The position numbers and the translations under genes are program-made. 64,000 bases of DNA from Synechococcus sp. PCC 7336 (GTDB lineage: Bacteria; Cyanobacteriota; Cyanobacteriia; Thermostichales; PCC-7336). The notes beneath the pieces are model-generated. The model saw only the letters and a list, made by a program, of their open reading frames with translations, did not search any database and had not been told where the DNA came from. Positions 54,883-64,000 of this stretch are shown here, piece by piece; the stretch's first letter is position 1, and every line of letters starts with the position of its first letter. The stretch spans positions 310,001-374,000 of the forward strand of contig NZ_CM001776.1 in assembly GCF_000332275.1 (NCBI RefSeq), given 5' to 3'.

Positions 54883-55243
54883 TATCCTCTCCTAAACTTA
54901 GGGCTGCGTGTTTCTATTGATGGCCACACCTTACGGTTTGAGGTCTCCTCCGGTTGTTTTGGGTTGGGCTTCCTTTATCAAGTCAACCTAGCAGATTGGC
55001 GAGCTGACTCCAAATCGTGGAGAGAGAATTTTGGCTGAAATAGGTACCGGGCTATCCACTTAAGCCGGGATAGCAGGTGAGTCGCAAGTCACCCCAGCCA
55101 GCCCGCACCCTCCCAGTGCGCCAATCCGTAACCCCGTGGAGAGCGAACCGATCTGCGCGGGGTAGCAGCTACTGCCTAAAATATGACTACACCCCCCAAT
55201 AGCCTTCCCGACCGCGCGCAAGGCATTTCAGGAGAGAGCGCCG
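54883..55243. other. Divergent promoter region between the bestrophin gene and clpB
   Basis: About 360 bp. GCTATCC (55051-55057) and GGATAGC (55068-55074) form a short inverted repeat flanked by CCGGG direct repeats. No CIRCE element (TTAGCACTC-N9-GAGTGCTAA) is present, so HrcA control of clpB is not indicated by the sequence. Confidence 0.4.
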
Positions 55244-57868
55244 ATGCAACCCACCGATCCCAAAAAATTCACCGAAAAAGCCTGGGCCGCCATCGTTCGT
55301 ACCCCCGACATCGCCAAAGCTGCCCAACACCAACAAATCCACTCCGAACACCTCTTCCGCGCTCTCTTGGAAGATCCCAATGGCCTCGCCGCCAATATCT
55401 TCACCAAAGCTGGGGCGAACTTCGATAAACTGCGCGATCGCACCGATGCCTTCATCGCTCGCCAGCCCAAAGTGACCGGCACCAGTAGTTCCGTCTACCT
55501 CGGCCGCAGCCTCGATACCCTACTCGATCGGGCTGAAAACTACCGCCAAGACTACGGCGACGACTACATCTCCATCGAACACCTCGTGCTCGGCTTTGTG
55601 AAAGACGATCGCTTCGGACGGCCCCTATTCGCCGATGGGAAATTAACCGAGAAGGAACTCAAAGAGATTATCGACAGCATTCGAGGTAGCCATAAAGTGA
55701 CCGACCAAAACCCTGAAGGCAAATACGAAGCCCTAGAAAAATTCGGTCGCGACCTCACCCAACTGGCCCGAGACGGCAAGCTCGATCCCGTGATTGGCCG
55801 CGACGACGAAATCCGACGCACCATCCAAATTCTCTCTCGCCGCACCAAGAACAACCCCGTGCTGATTGGGGAACCCGGCGTGGGTAAAACGGCGATCGCC
55901 GAAGGCTTGGCTCAACGCATCGTTAGCGGCGATGTGCCCGAATCGCTGCGCGATCGCACCCTGATCTCCCTCGACCTCGGTGCCCTGATCGCCGGAGCCA
56001 AATATCGCGGCGAATTTGAAGAGCGTCTCAAGGCAGTCCTCAAAGAAGTGACCACCTCCGAGGGGCAAGTGGTCCTTTTTATTGACGAAATCCACACTGT
56101 CGTCGGGGCTGGGGCCACTCAAGGGGCCATGGATGCGGGCAACCTGCTCAAACCCATGCTGGCTCGCGGCGAACTGCGCTGTATTGGGGCCACCACCCTG
56201 GACGAATATCGCCAGCATTTAGAAAAAGATGCTGCTCTAGAGCGCCGCTTCCAACAGGTGTATGTCAATCAGCCCTCCGTCGAAGACACCATTTCCATCC
56301 TGCGCGGCCTCAAAGAGCGCTACGAAGTTCACCACGGCGTCCAAATTTCCGACTCGGCTCTGGTGGCAGCGGCCACACTATCCAATCGCTACATTAGCGA
56401 TCGCTTTTTACCCGATAAGGCGATCGACCTAGTGGACGAATCTGCCGCCCGTCTCAAAATGGAAATCACCTCCAAGCCGGAAGAGCTGGACGAGATCGAT
56501 CGCAAGATTCTCCAGCTAGAAATGGAGCGCCTTTCTCTGGAGAAAGAGGTGGACCCCGCTTCTCGCGATCGCTTGGAGCGGTTGGAAAAGGAACTGGCAG
56601 ATCTGAAAGAAGAACAAAATGCCCTCAATGCCCAATGGCAATCGGAGAAGGAGGTTCTAGACAGCATTCAGGCCATCAAAGAAGAGATCGATCGCGTCAA
56701 TGTCGAAATTCAGCAAGCCGAACGCAACTACGATCTCAATCAAGCTGCCGAGTTGAAATACGGCAAACTGGCGGAGCTACAACAGCAGTTGAAGCAGATC
56801 GAGGCAGAACTAGAAGCCTCCCAAACCACTGGTCGCACCCTGCTGCGAGAGGAGGTTACCGAAGCGGATATTGCCGAGATCATCTCCAAATGGACCGGCA
56901 TTCCCGTCAGCAAATTGGTGGAATCGGAAAAGGCCAAGCTGCTGAATTTAGAGGGAGTTTTGCACGAGCGAGTAATCGGACAGAGCGAGGCCGTGACGGC
57001 GGTTGCGGAAGCCATTCAGCGATCGCGGGCGGGACTGGCCGATCCCAATCGCCCCATCGCCAGCTTTATCTTCCTCGGCCCCACCGGAGTGGGTAAAACC
57101 GAGCTGGCTAAAGCGCTGGCGGTTTATCTGTTCGACACCGAAGAAGCGATGGTGCGCATCGATATGTCGGAGTACATGGAGAAACACTCCGTCTCTCGGT
57201 TGATCGGTGCCCCTCCTGGCTATGTCGGCTATGACGAAGGGGGACAGCTCACTGAAGCCGTGCGCCGTCGCCCCTATTCTGTCATCCTGTTCGACGAAAT
57301 CGAGAAAGCTCACCCCGACGTGTTCAACGTCATGTTGCAAATCCTCGATGATGGCCGCGTGACTGATTCGCAGGGCCGCACGGTGGATTTCAAAAACGCC
57401 ATCATCATTATGACGAGCAATGTCGGCTCCCAATACATCCTGGATATTGCGGGCGACGACTCCCGCTATGGGGAAATGCGCGCGCTCGTCATGGCCGCGA
57501 TGCGAGAAGGATTCCGTCCCGAATTCCTCAATCGCATTGATGACATCATCATTTTCCACAGTCTGACCAAAGATCAGTTACGGGATATCGTCAAGCTGCA
57601 GGTGCAGCGTCTGGCCGAGCGGTTGGAGGAGCGCAAGATCGCGCTCAAACTCACGGAGGAGGCGTTAGATATCGTGGCAACAGCCGGTTACGATCCCGTC
57701 TACGGTGCCCGTCCCCTCAAGCGGGCGATTCAGAGGGAATTGGAAAATGCGATCGCCAAGGGCATCTTGCGGGGCGACTTTGCCGATGGAGCGACGATTT
57801 TTGTGGACGGCGACAACGACGGCCATCTCGCTTTCAAGAGCCTGCCCGCCGAGTTTATTACGGCTTGA
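55244..57868 (+). CDS. clpB: ATP-dependent disaggregase ClpB
   Basis: An 874-residue HSP100 chaperone. The N-domain is residues 1-~145. NBD1 has Walker A GEPGVGKT near 209 and [15 protein letters not shown] long coiled-coil middle domain lies at ~400-540 ([20 protein letters not shown]). NBD2 has Walker [13 protein letters not shown] near 612, [17 protein letters not shown] and the sensor [12 protein letters not shown]. No ClpP-binding loop (IGF/IGL) is seen, as expected for ClpB. With DnaK it resolves protein aggregates after heat stress. The ATG follows AGGAGAGAG. Cyanobacteria often have two clpB genes; this one gives no clear sign of which it is. Confidence 0.95.
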   Translation: MQPTDPKKFTEKAWAAIVRTPDIAKAAQHQQIHSEHLFRALLEDPNGLAANIFTKAGANFDKLRDRTDAFIARQPKVTGTSSSVYLGRSLDTLLDRAENYRQDYGDDYISIEHLVLGFVKDDRFGRPLFADGKLTEKELKEIIDSIRGSHKVTDQNPEGKYEALEKFGRDLTQLARDGKLDPVIGRDDEIRRTIQILSRRTKNNPVLIGEPGVGKTAIAEGLAQRIVSGDVPESLRDRTLISLDLGALIAGAKYRGEFEERLKAVLKEVTTSEGQVVLFIDEIHTVVGAGATQGAMDAGNLLKPMLARGELRCIGATTLDEYRQHLEKDAALERRFQQVYVNQPSVEDTISILRGLKERYEVHHGVQISDSALVAAATLSNRYISDRFLPDKAIDLVDESAARLKMEITSKPEELDEIDRKILQLEMERLSLEKEVDPASRDRLERLEKELADLKEEQNALNAQWQSEKEVLDSIQAIKEEIDRVNVEIQQAERNYDLNQAAELKYGKLAELQQQLKQIEAELEASQTTGRTLLREEVTEADIAEIISKWTGIPVSKLVESEKAKLLNLEGVLHERVIGQSEAVTAVAEAIQRSRAGLADPNRPIASFIFLGPTGVGKTELAKALAVYLFDTEEAMVRIDMSEYMEKHSVSRLIGAPPGYVGYDEGGQLTEAVRRRPYSVILFDEIEKAHPDVFNVMLQILDDGRVTDSQGRTVDFKNAIIIMTSNVGSQYILDIAGDDSRYGEMRALVMAAMREGFRPEFLNRIDDIIIFHSLTKDQLRDIVKLQVQRLAERLEERKIALKLTEEALDIVATAGYDPVYGARPLKRAIQRELENAIAKGILRGDFADGATIFVDGDNDGHLAFKSLPAEFITA

Positions 57869-57886
57869 GGATGGCTTTGGCGCGAA

Positions 57887-58219
57887 ATGAATAATCGCGA
57901 TCTTGTACTGCAATACCTAGAGTACTTCTGTAGCGGCGATATAGAAGGGCTCGAATCCGTCTTACATCCCGAACTCAAATTGGCAGGCCCATTATTTACA
58001 TTTTCATCTAGACATTCATACCTTGAATCTCTTCGAGGTGGCTTGGAGAGCAACACTAATGTTGAAATGATCGATATCTGCGAATCAGAAGAGGCTATTG
58101 CTGTATTTTATCTGTACAAAAAACAATCTGGAAACAACATCATTGCTCAGCTATTTAGGTTCAATGTAGGCAGAATTGCTGAAATACTCTTGGTTTTCGA
58201 TTCAGCCAGTGTCGCCTAG
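57887..58219 (+). CDS. SnoaL-like (NTF2-fold) small protein
   Basis: A 110-residue protein. The start (MNNRDLVLQYLEYFCSGDIE then GLESVLHPELKLAGPL) and the alternating strands at the end (AVFYLYKKQSGNNIIAQLFR) match the SnoaL/NTF2-like cone fold. Such domains bind or act on small hydrophobic molecules, and the specific role cannot be read. The DNA is clearly more AT-rich than clpB, 18 bp upstream, so it may have arrived separately. It converges with the HEAT-repeat gene. Confidence 0.65.
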   Translation: MNNRDLVLQYLEYFCSGDIEGLESVLHPELKLAGPLFTFSSRHSYLESLRGGLESNTNVEMIDICESEEAIAVFYLYKKQSGNNIIAQLFRFNVGRIAEILLVFDSASVA

Positions 58220-58248
58220 CATTGTATCGCCCGCTTGTTAGAGAGCGT

Positions 58249-59487
58249 CTATTCCCACTCTGCCAGCGCGATCGCAATTCCCCGCGCTAATTGAGGAGCG
58301 AGATCGCGTTGTTGGGCAATAGCCACGAGTTGCTGCCGCGATCGCACTCGATCGAGCTGTTGGAGAGCGGCGATCGCGTGTAACCGCACCCCCATATGCT
58401 GGCAGGACAAGAGCTGAACGAGGGAGGTGAAGCTGTCGAACTGACCCAACTGCCCCAGACTGTGGGCGATCGCCTGTAACGCAGGCGGATCGACAGCGGC
58501 GATCGCTTGCTGCTGCAACCAGTCCGTCAGCGCCCCAGCAGCCCCAATCTTGAGCAGCGGCACTTCCACCCGCCCCAAAACACGAATGCAGGTCAATTGA
58601 AGAGAAGCGGAAGACTCCATTAAACAATCCCGCAAGTGGGCTAGGGCAATCGGCGTTGCTATCCATCCCAGCGATCGCACTGCAGCCAACCGCAAAGACT
58701 CTGGAGCTAATGAATCTCGGCATAAAGCTCGCAGGGCATTGGCCGCCGCCTCGCTGCCGACACGACCGACGGCAATCGCTGCCGCAATCGCCACTTGGGA
58801 ATTGAGATCCACTAACAGTGGCTGCAGGTAGCTCAGCCAATCGATTTCGGGGTGTCGCGGCAGCCAAGCGGATAGGCCAGTCACCGCCGCCTGTCGCACT
58901 CCACTGGCAGGATCGCACAATGCAGAGATCGCCGCCGCCAGCGATTCAGGCGTTTCGGGCAAGCTGGCGAGAGCATTCAACGCAGCTTCTCGAACAGTCG
59001 CCCCTCGATCTTCTAAAACACTCAGTAACGGCGGCACCGCCTCCACCGAACGAATGTAGGCCAGGGCTCGCACGGCTGACAGGCGTTTGGATTCATCCGC
59101 TAACAGCGACTGGAGGGGAGGAATCGCTACAGTGCCAAAACTGGCAATCCCGGCCGCTGCTGCTGCCACCACATCTTCGTCTTCGCCAGCATCGAGTAAG
59201 TCAGCTAGAGCAGCGATCGCCTCCGGGCGATCGAACTGCCCCAAAGCCCGAGCGCCAAACCAGAGCAACTCCTCATCGGCTTCGGGATCGCGCAATAACT
59301 GCAACAGGGCCGGCAAAGCGGCCGGACCGCAGTGGGGCAACTTTTTGGCAGCATCCCAGCGCACCTGAAACTCCCCCCATTTGAGCCCGTGGATGACAGT
59401 CTCCAATTCCGGCGAAAAGTTCGAGATAGCGAATCGGTCTTCCTCAGGCTCGTCGATCGCAATCTGGCTGGATGCAGGTTTGTTCAT
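58249..59487 (-). CDS. HEAT-repeat protein
   Basis: A 412-residue soluble protein built of about ten HEAT/PBS-lyase-type repeats. Examples are PALLQLLRDPEADEELLWFG, AIAALADLLDAGEDEDVVAA, AVPPLLSVLEDRGATVREAA and VRQAAVTGLSAWLPRHPEID. The repeats form a superhelical binding scaffold. In cyanobacteria similar proteins are annotated as phycobilin-lyase-related, but nothing here shows lyase activity. It is divergent from nirA, and HEAT-repeat genes near nitrate genes are something I recall from other cyanobacteria, so a link to nitrate assimilation is possible. A 16-bp tandem repeat lies directly in front of its start. Confidence 0.8.
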   Translation of the reverse strand: MNKPASSQIAIDEPEEDRFAISNFSPELETVIHGLKWGEFQVRWDAAKKLPHCGPAALPALLQLLRDPEADEELLWFGARALGQFDRPEAIAALADLLDAGEDEDVVAAAAAGIASFGTVAIPPLQSLLADESKRLSAVRALAYIRSVEAVPPLLSVLEDRGATVREAALNALASLPETPESLAAAISALCDPASGVRQAAVTGLSAWLPRHPEIDWLSYLQPLLVDLNSQVAIAAAIAVGRVGSEAAANALRALCRDSLAPESLRLAAVRSLGWIATPIALAHLRDCLMESSASLQLTCIRVLGRVEVPLLKIGAAGALTDWLQQQAIAAVDPPALQAIAHSLGQLGQFDSFTSLVQLLSCQHMGVRLHAIAALQQLDRVRSRQQLVAIAQQRDLAPQLARGIAIALAEWE

Positions 59488-59503
59488 TACGAGACAGTCC
59501 TAT

Positions 59504-59582
59504 GTGATTCTTGGCACTTGTGATTCTTGGCACTTGTGATTCTTGGCACTTGTGATTCTTGGCACTTGTGATTCTTGGCACT
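59504..59582. repeat. 16-bp tandem repeat, nearly five copies
   Basis: The unit GTGATTCTTGGCACTT is repeated without change from 59504 to 59582 (four full copies and most of a fifth). It begins 17 bp before the start codon of the HEAT-repeat gene, so on the minus strand it makes up that gene's leader or promoter. The perfect identity suggests recent slippage and probable copy-number variation. Confidence 0.85.
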
Positions 59583-59598
59583 GCCAATTCTTTGTATC

Positions 59599-59649
59599 GC
59601 CAATATTGGCAACCTTCCCACGGGCACATGAATCGGTAACACAGTCTTA
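59599..59649. promoter_or_regulatory. Candidate operator sites in the nirA/HEAT divergent region
   Basis: GCCAATATTGGC (59599-59610) is a perfect 12-bp palindrome. GTAACACAGTCTTA (59636-59649) has the spacing of an NtcA box (GTA-N8-TAC) but ends TTA, a poor match. A TGCATTACTTCAATGC partial palindrome lies near 59667. The whole 59488-59786 region holds these sites and the tandem repeat, and no gene. Confidence 0.35.
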
Positions 59650-59786
59650 TTCGTTTTTTGCATTACTTCAATGCGGCAATCTCGAATTTTCCTCAGTTGT
59701 GTTTCCGAGGCTACAAAATCGCCCCATACGAGCTTCTAGGTTGAGCAGTATTCAACTCACCCAGCGATCGAGCGCGAGAGGCAATC

Positions 59787-61343
59787 GTGGCCAGCTCAGT
59801 AGATACGTCGACACCCAAGCTGAATAAGTTCGAGAGATACAAGGCTGAAAAAGATGGTTTGGCCGTCAAGGACGAACTCGACTATTTTGCCGAGATTGGT
59901 TGGGAGGCCATGGATGCCACCGATCGCGAACAGAGGCTGAAGTGGTTGGGATTGTTTTTCCGTCCCGTCACTCCCGGCAAATTTATGCTGCGGATGCGCA
60001 CCCCCAACGGCGTGCTCTCTGCGGAACAACTGCAGATGTTTGGAGAAGTCATCCAGCGTTATGGCGAGGATGGCAGTGCAGATATCACCACCCGCCAGAA
60101 TATTCAGTTGCGCGGCATTCGCATTGAAGATGTGCCCGAGATTTTTGCTCGCATTAAGGCGGTTGGCCTGACCAGCATTCAGTCCGGCATGGACAATGTC
60201 CGAAACATCACTGGCTCTCCGGTGGCGGGGATCGATGCCAGCGAACTTATCGACACCCGTCCGCTGGTAAAAGCTGTGCAGGACATGATTACCAATTCCG
60301 GGCAAGGAAATTACGATTTCACCAACCTGCCCCGCAAGTTCAACATTGCGATCGAGGGGGGGCGAGACAATTCCGTCCACGCCGAAATTAACGATATTGC
60401 CTTTGTGCCAGCTTACAAAGAGGGCGAGTTGGGCTTCAACGTGTTGGTGGGTGGCTTTTTCTCCGCCCGCCGCTGCGAGGCGGCGATTCCGATGGATGTG
60501 TGGGTGCCGCCGCAGATCGAGCCTGTGGTCGACCTGTGTCGCGCCATCCTGGAGGTTTACCGAGACAACGGTCCTCGCGCCAATCGGCAAAAGTCTCGCA
60601 TGATGTGGCTGATTGACGAGTGGGGTATCGACACGTTTCGAGCCAACGTGATGGAACAACTGGGTCGCGATTTGCCAACGGCAGCCCCTGAGGATCTGAT
60701 TGATTGGGACAAGCGCGATCACCTCGGCGTACACCCCCAACAGGGGGAGGGACTCAACTTTGTGGGCTTGCACGTCCCGGTCGGTCGCCTGCAAGCATCG
60801 GATTTCTTTGAATTGGCTCGCTTGTGTTCGGTCTACGGCAGCGGCGAGGTGAGGCTGACCGTCGAACAGAATGTCATTGTTCCCGGCATTCCCGATTCTC
60901 GCTTAGAGGCGTTTTTGGCAGAGCCTCTGCTGGAAAGATTTTCGATCGCCCCTGCATCCCTAACGCGATCGCTGGTGTCTTGCACGGGAGCCCAATTTTG
61001 CAACTTTGCGCTAGTGGAGACCAAACAGCGAGCTCTAGCACTGGCAAAAGAACTCGAGGCAGAGCTAGAGGTGCTTCGTCCCGTCCGGGTCCATTGGACA
61101 GGATGTCCAAATTCCTGCGGGCAGCCGCAGGTGGGCGAGATTGGCCTCATGGGGACAAAAGTTCGCAAAGACGGCAAAACCGTCGAAGCGGTGGACATCT
61201 ACATGGGGGGCAAGGTGGGCAAAGATGCCCAGTTGGGAACCCGCGTGCAAAAGCAGGTTGCCTGTGACGATCTCAAAGAGGTGCTGCGATCGCTTCTGAT
61301 CGAGCACTTCGAAGCAGTGCCCAAAGCTGTCGAGGCCGTCTAG
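59787..61343 (+). CDS. nirA: Ferredoxin-nitrite reductase
   Basis: A 518-residue cytoplasmic enzyme that reduces nitrite to ammonium with six electrons from ferredoxin, using siroheme and a [4Fe-4S] cluster. Hallmarks: GKFMLRMRTPNGVLSAEQLQ, DITTRQNIQLRGI, and the paired cysteine motifs SCTGAQFCNFAL (about residue 397) and GCPNSCGQPQVGEIGLMG (about 437). There is no C-terminal ferredoxin fusion, and the length is normal. The start is GTG 59787 with GAGAGG upstream. It heads the nitrate cluster nirA-nrtP-narB on one strand. NtcA control would be expected, but only a weak box was seen. Confidence 0.95.
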   Translation: MASSVDTSTPKLNKFERYKAEKDGLAVKDELDYFAEIGWEAMDATDREQRLKWLGLFFRPVTPGKFMLRMRTPNGVLSAEQLQMFGEVIQRYGEDGSADITTRQNIQLRGIRIEDVPEIFARIKAVGLTSIQSGMDNVRNITGSPVAGIDASELIDTRPLVKAVQDMITNSGQGNYDFTNLPRKFNIAIEGGRDNSVHAEINDIAFVPAYKEGELGFNVLVGGFFSARRCEAAIPMDVWVPPQIEPVVDLCRAILEVYRDNGPRANRQKSRMMWLIDEWGIDTFRANVMEQLGRDLPTAAPEDLIDWDKRDHLGVHPQQGEGLNFVGLHVPVGRLQASDFFELARLCSVYGSGEVRLTVEQNVIVPGIPDSRLEAFLAEPLLERFSIAPASLTRSLVSCTGAQFCNFALVETKQRALALAKELEAELEVLRPVRVHWTGCPNSCGQPQVGEIGLMGTKVRKDGKTVEAVDIYMGGKVGKDAQLGTRVQKQVACDDLKEVLRSLLIEHFEAVPKAVEAV

Positions 61344-61445
61344 TGCTTGCCAGCAGTGTCATTTTGCTTAAGTTTTTCTTGCCGCTGAGGCATCGCCCTA
61401 TGGGCTGTTGAGGTTGGTTGTTTTTTGCCAGATAAAGGGTATGCG

Positions 61446-62981
61446 ATGTTAACAGAGTTATTTCAGTTAAAGGGACGATACAAAGTCCTGCACTTGACTT
61501 GGTTTGCTTTCTTCCTCTCGTTTGTGGTGTGGTTTAACTACGCTCCACTCGCGACCACAATTCAAGAAGAGCTCGGTCTCAGTGGCGATCAGCGGAGCAT
61601 CATTGGTCTTTGCAATATTGCTCTGACTGTTCCCGCCCGCATCGTCATCGGGATGCTGCTGGATAAGTACGGTCCGCGACTCACTTATTCTGTGCTGTTG
61701 ATTTATGCAGCCATTCCTTGCATCATGTTTGCTTCTGCCACCAGTTTCGAGATGTTGGTGGCCAGCCGCCTGCTGCTGGGTATTGTCGGTGCCGGTTTTG
61801 TGATCGGCATTCGCATGGTGGCGGAATGGTTCCCCCCCAAAGAAATCGGCTTGGCCGAGGGAATCTACGGTGGCTGGGGTAACTTCGGTTCTGCTGCTGC
61901 CGCCCTCAGCCTGGTTGCCGTTGCCGGTTTTTTCAGCTTCCTCCCCGGCGGTCACGCGCTGCTGGAGAGCGGCAATGTACTTCACTGGAGAGCAGCGATC
62001 GCCTTTACCGGTATTTTTGCAGCCCTCTACGGCGTGTTCTACTACTTCAACGTGCAAGATACCCCTGACGGTCGCGTTTATCAGCGTCCTACCCGTCATG
62101 GCGGTATGGAAGTCACCAGTCGCGGTGATTTTTACTTCCTATTGCTCATGAACCTGCCCCTGACTGGCGTGATGTGTCTGTTGGCTTGGCGCTTGTGGAG
62201 GCAGGACCTGTATAGCGCCAATATGCTGTACATCATTTGGGCCATTTTAGGTGCGATCTACTTATTCCAAGCCCTAAATGCTTGGAATGCCAATAGAGAG
62301 CTGATGGTGGGCACTAAGCACTACCCCAGTGACGATCGCTACAGCTTTAACCAGGTGGCCATTCTAGAGCTGACCTACATTGTGAATTTCGGTTCCGAGC
62401 TGGCGGTGGTCACCGTTCTACCGCTGTTCTTCCAGGAAATTTTCAACTTGACTCCCTTCTGGGCTGGCGTAATTGCGGCTAGCTACGCATTTATGAATTT
62501 GATGTCTCGTCCTGGCGGCGGTCTGATCTCCGACTCTGTCGGTAGCCGCAAGTGGACCATGGCAATTTTGACCGGCGGTATGGGTATTGGCTACATGATG
62601 ATGGGGTCTTTAAGTAACGGCGGCTGGCTGGTAATCGCAGTGCTCTTGACCATGACTTGTTCCTTCTTCGTACAGGCTGGTGAAGGCTCTACCTTTGCCA
62701 TCGTGCCTCTGATCAAGCGTCGCGTCACCGGTCAGGTGGCCGGGAATGTGGGTGCTTACGGCAACGTGGGAGCAGTTTGCTACCTCACCACTTGGTCTTT
62801 GCTGCCGAAAGGACCGGAAGCCCTGTCTAGCTCCTTCCAAACCTTCTTTCTCATGTTGGGTAGTGCAGCACTCGTGGTGACTGTTCTGTGTGCAATCTTC
62901 TTGAAAGAACCCAAGGGGTCCTTCGCTGAGTTCCACGAAGGGGAAGAGGAAGAACTGGACGCGATGAAAAAGGCTGTCTAG
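61446..62981 (+). CDS. nrtP: NrtP-type nitrate/nitrite permease (MFS)
   Basis: A 511-residue major facilitator of the nitrate-nitrite porter family with about twelve membrane segments. Features: HLTWFAFFLSFVVWFNYAPL in TM1, ARIVIGMLLDKYGPR after TM2, GAGFVIGIRMVAEWFPPKEI and GLAEGIYGGWGNFGSA (nitrate signature). A second signature is QVAGNVGAYGNVGAVCYLTT. The start ATG 61446 follows AAAGGG; a TTG seven codons upstream is ignored. The nrtP type is found in marine and some other cyanobacteria in place of the ABC system NrtABCD. It takes up nitrate and nitrite for the flanking reductases. A strong terminator follows. Confidence 0.95.
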   Translation: MLTELFQLKGRYKVLHLTWFAFFLSFVVWFNYAPLATTIQEELGLSGDQRSIIGLCNIALTVPARIVIGMLLDKYGPRLTYSVLLIYAAIPCIMFASATSFEMLVASRLLLGIVGAGFVIGIRMVAEWFPPKEIGLAEGIYGGWGNFGSAAAALSLVAVAGFFSFLPGGHALLESGNVLHWRAAIAFTGIFAALYGVFYYFNVQDTPDGRVYQRPTRHGGMEVTSRGDFYFLLLMNLPLTGVMCLLAWRLWRQDLYSANMLYIIWAILGAIYLFQALNAWNANRELMVGTKHYPSDDRYSFNQVAILELTYIVNFGSELAVVTVLPLFFQEIFNLTPFWAGVIAASYAFMNLMSRPGGGLISDSVGSRKWTMAILTGGMGIGYMMMGSLSNGGWLVIAVLLTMTCSFFVQAGEGSTFAIVPLIKRRVTGQVAGNVGAYGNVGAVCYLTTWSLLPKGPEALSSSFQTFFLMLGSAALVVTVLCAIFLKEPKGSFAEFHEGEEEELDAMKKAV

Positions 62982-63008
62982 CCCGCAATTTTCTACCGGG
63001 ACAATGAG

Positions 63009-63043
63009 GTTGCTGCGGGCGGATCGCGCCCCAGCAACTTTTT
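63009..63043 (+). terminator. Intrinsic terminator after nrtP
   Basis: GTTGCTG-c-GGGCG pairs with CGCCC-CAGCAAC (one bulged base), followed directly by TTTTT at 63039-63043. It ends transcription 28 bp after nrtP, so narB likely has its own promoter in 63044-63283. Confidence 0.8.
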
Positions 63044-63283
63044 CCTAGACCGACGATCGGACTGCTGGAGACATTTCTGAAGAGTTTGTAGCAAGACTCA
63101 CTCTTCGACCCAGAAGAACTCAATACACTGTCCGTACCGACGAGCCCCCCACAGTTCGAGGGGACGTCAATGCACGAATTGTCCCGGCAAAATGAAAACC
63201 TTAACACTTTCTTAATTTCTCAAACTACTCTATTCTGACTCTGAATCCCCAGCCGCTTAGAACCCGGTAAGGAGCGCGATCGC

Positions 63284-64000
63284 ATGAGCGAAATGACCAA
63301 AACTCTCTGTCCCTATTGCGGCGTTGGTTGCGGTTTGGAAGTAAGTCCTCCCGGCATTCCCGGCAAGGCCACCAATCGGGATAGTTCGGGGGCTCCGGTT
63401 TGGCGAGTGAGAGGCGATCGCGACCATCCTTCCAGCAAAGGGCAAGTGTGCGTCAAAGGGGCCACCATTGCCGAAGCCCTCGACAAGAATCGGCTGAAGT
63501 ACCCCATGATGCGCGACAGTCTCGACGAGTCCTTCCGGCGTGTCAGTTGGGATGAAGCGTACGATCGCATCGTCAGAGAAATTCGCTCCACCCTCGCCCG
63601 CCTCGGACCGACTGGCATCTGCATGTACGGCTCCGGCCAATTCCAAACCGAAGACTACTACACTGCCCAAAAGCTGCTCAAAGGCTGCTTGGGTACCAAT
63701 AATTTCGATGCCAATTCCAGGCTGTGCATGTCTTCTGCAGTTGCGGGCTACATCCAAAGTTTCGGCTCCGACGGTCCCCCTACCTGCTACGACGATTTAG
63801 ATAAAACCGATTGCGCCTTCTTAATCGGCACCAATACCGCCGAATGCCACCCGATTGTCTTCAATCGCCTGCGCAAGCATCACAAGCGCAATCGCAAAGT
63901 CAAGCTCATTGTGGTGGACCCCCGCCGCACCCCCACCGCCGCAGTGGCCGATCTCCATCTCGCCATTCGTCCCGGCACGGACATGCACCTGCTCAACGGC
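63284..64000 (+). CDS. narB: Ferredoxin-nitrate reductase, N-terminal part
   Basis: The first 239 codons of a molybdopterin oxidoreductase; the frame is open to the window edge, so the gene is incomplete here. The [4Fe-4S] motif is [16 protein letters not shown] (Cys9, Cys12, Cys16) with the fourth cysteine at ~56 (GQVCVKG). Then come [20 protein letters not shown] and [36 protein letters not shown] and [16 protein letters not shown] form the bis-MGD-binding half. NarB reduces nitrate to nitrite with ferredoxin. A clear TAAGGAG ribosome binding site precedes ATG 63284. With nirA and nrtP it completes assimilatory nitrate reduction. Confidence 0.95.
   Translation, partial: MSEMTKTLCPYCGVGCGLEVSPPGIPGKATNRDSSGAPVWRVRGDRDHPSSKGQVCVKGATIAEALDKNRLKYPMMRDSLDESFRRVSWDEAYDRIVREIRSTLARLGPTGICMYGSGQFQTEDYYTAQKLLKGCLGTNNFDANSRLCMSSAVAGYIQSFGSDGPPTCYDDLDKTDCAFLIGTNTAECHPIVFNRLRKHHKRNRKVKLIVVDPRRTPTAAVADLHLAIRPGTDMHLLNG

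Noticed and set aside
54883-55243. CIRCE/HrcA site before clpB
   Set aside because: No TTAGCACTC-N9-GAGTGCTAA or near match is present.
59504-59582. Tandem units considered as a CRISPR array
   Set aside because: The units abut directly with no spacers, and the unit is only 16 bp.

Overview
The window is a 64 kb stretch of a cyanobacterial chromosome. The evidence is the very frequent octamer GCGATCGC (HIP1), a ferredoxin-type nitrite reductase next to an MFS nitrate permease and molybdenum nitrate reductase, an rbp-rpsU pair, a CruE/CrtU-type carotenoid gene and several small cyanobacterial families. Protein calls rest on motif recognition by eye; no database search was run.

Layout. (1) 0.1-7.7 kb: an accessory island made of two tandem two-gene cassettes. 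Each has a small exported protein with four conserved cysteines, overlapped by a gene with a phage-type (GH24) lysozyme domain. In the first cassette the lysozyme stands alone and is followed by decayed sequence. In the second it is the N-terminus of a ~1420-residue RTX protein that also carries a VWA domain. I read this as a candidate secreted lysozyme toxin with a periplasmic immunity partner plus an orphan duplicate. It is the most interesting item here. (2) 8-10.2 kb: trpB and a secreted polysaccharide lyase-like protein. (3) 10.7-22.3 kb: a Wzx/Wzy-type exopolysaccharide cluster: pssD, pssE, a Wzc-like tyrosine kinase, a polymerase, four glycosyltransferases and a flippase. (4) 22.5-29 kb: a membrane protein, an ABC exporter pair, a CruE-like carotene desaturase/methylase with an inserted Rieske domain, and a beta-helix lipoprotein. 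(5) 29-40.5 kb: housekeeping genes: rbp, rpsU, ald, recA, metK (preceded by a clear SAM-I riboswitch), an SLC13 permease, an FHA protein and ssb. (6) 40.7-59.5 kb: small cyanobacterial proteins, a dehydrogenase-SelD fusion, a YdcF-like protein, an FTR1-type iron permease, a clipped ParE-like toxin, a GH57 protein, rapZ-yvcK, a broken DUF1611 gene, a Uma2-type protein, a bestrophin, clpB and a HEAT-repeat protein. (7) 59.8-64 kb: nirA, nrtP and the start of narB, the nitrate assimilation genes.

Spacers hold a dispersed ~115 bp repeat family (at least six copies). One copy is split by a 229 bp MITE-like element with terminal inverted repeats and an 8 bp target duplication. The MITE carries a 43-nt palindromic module that recurs, inverted, over the 3' end of the ParE-like gene. 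No tRNA, rRNA, CRISPR array, complete insertion sequence or prophage was seen.
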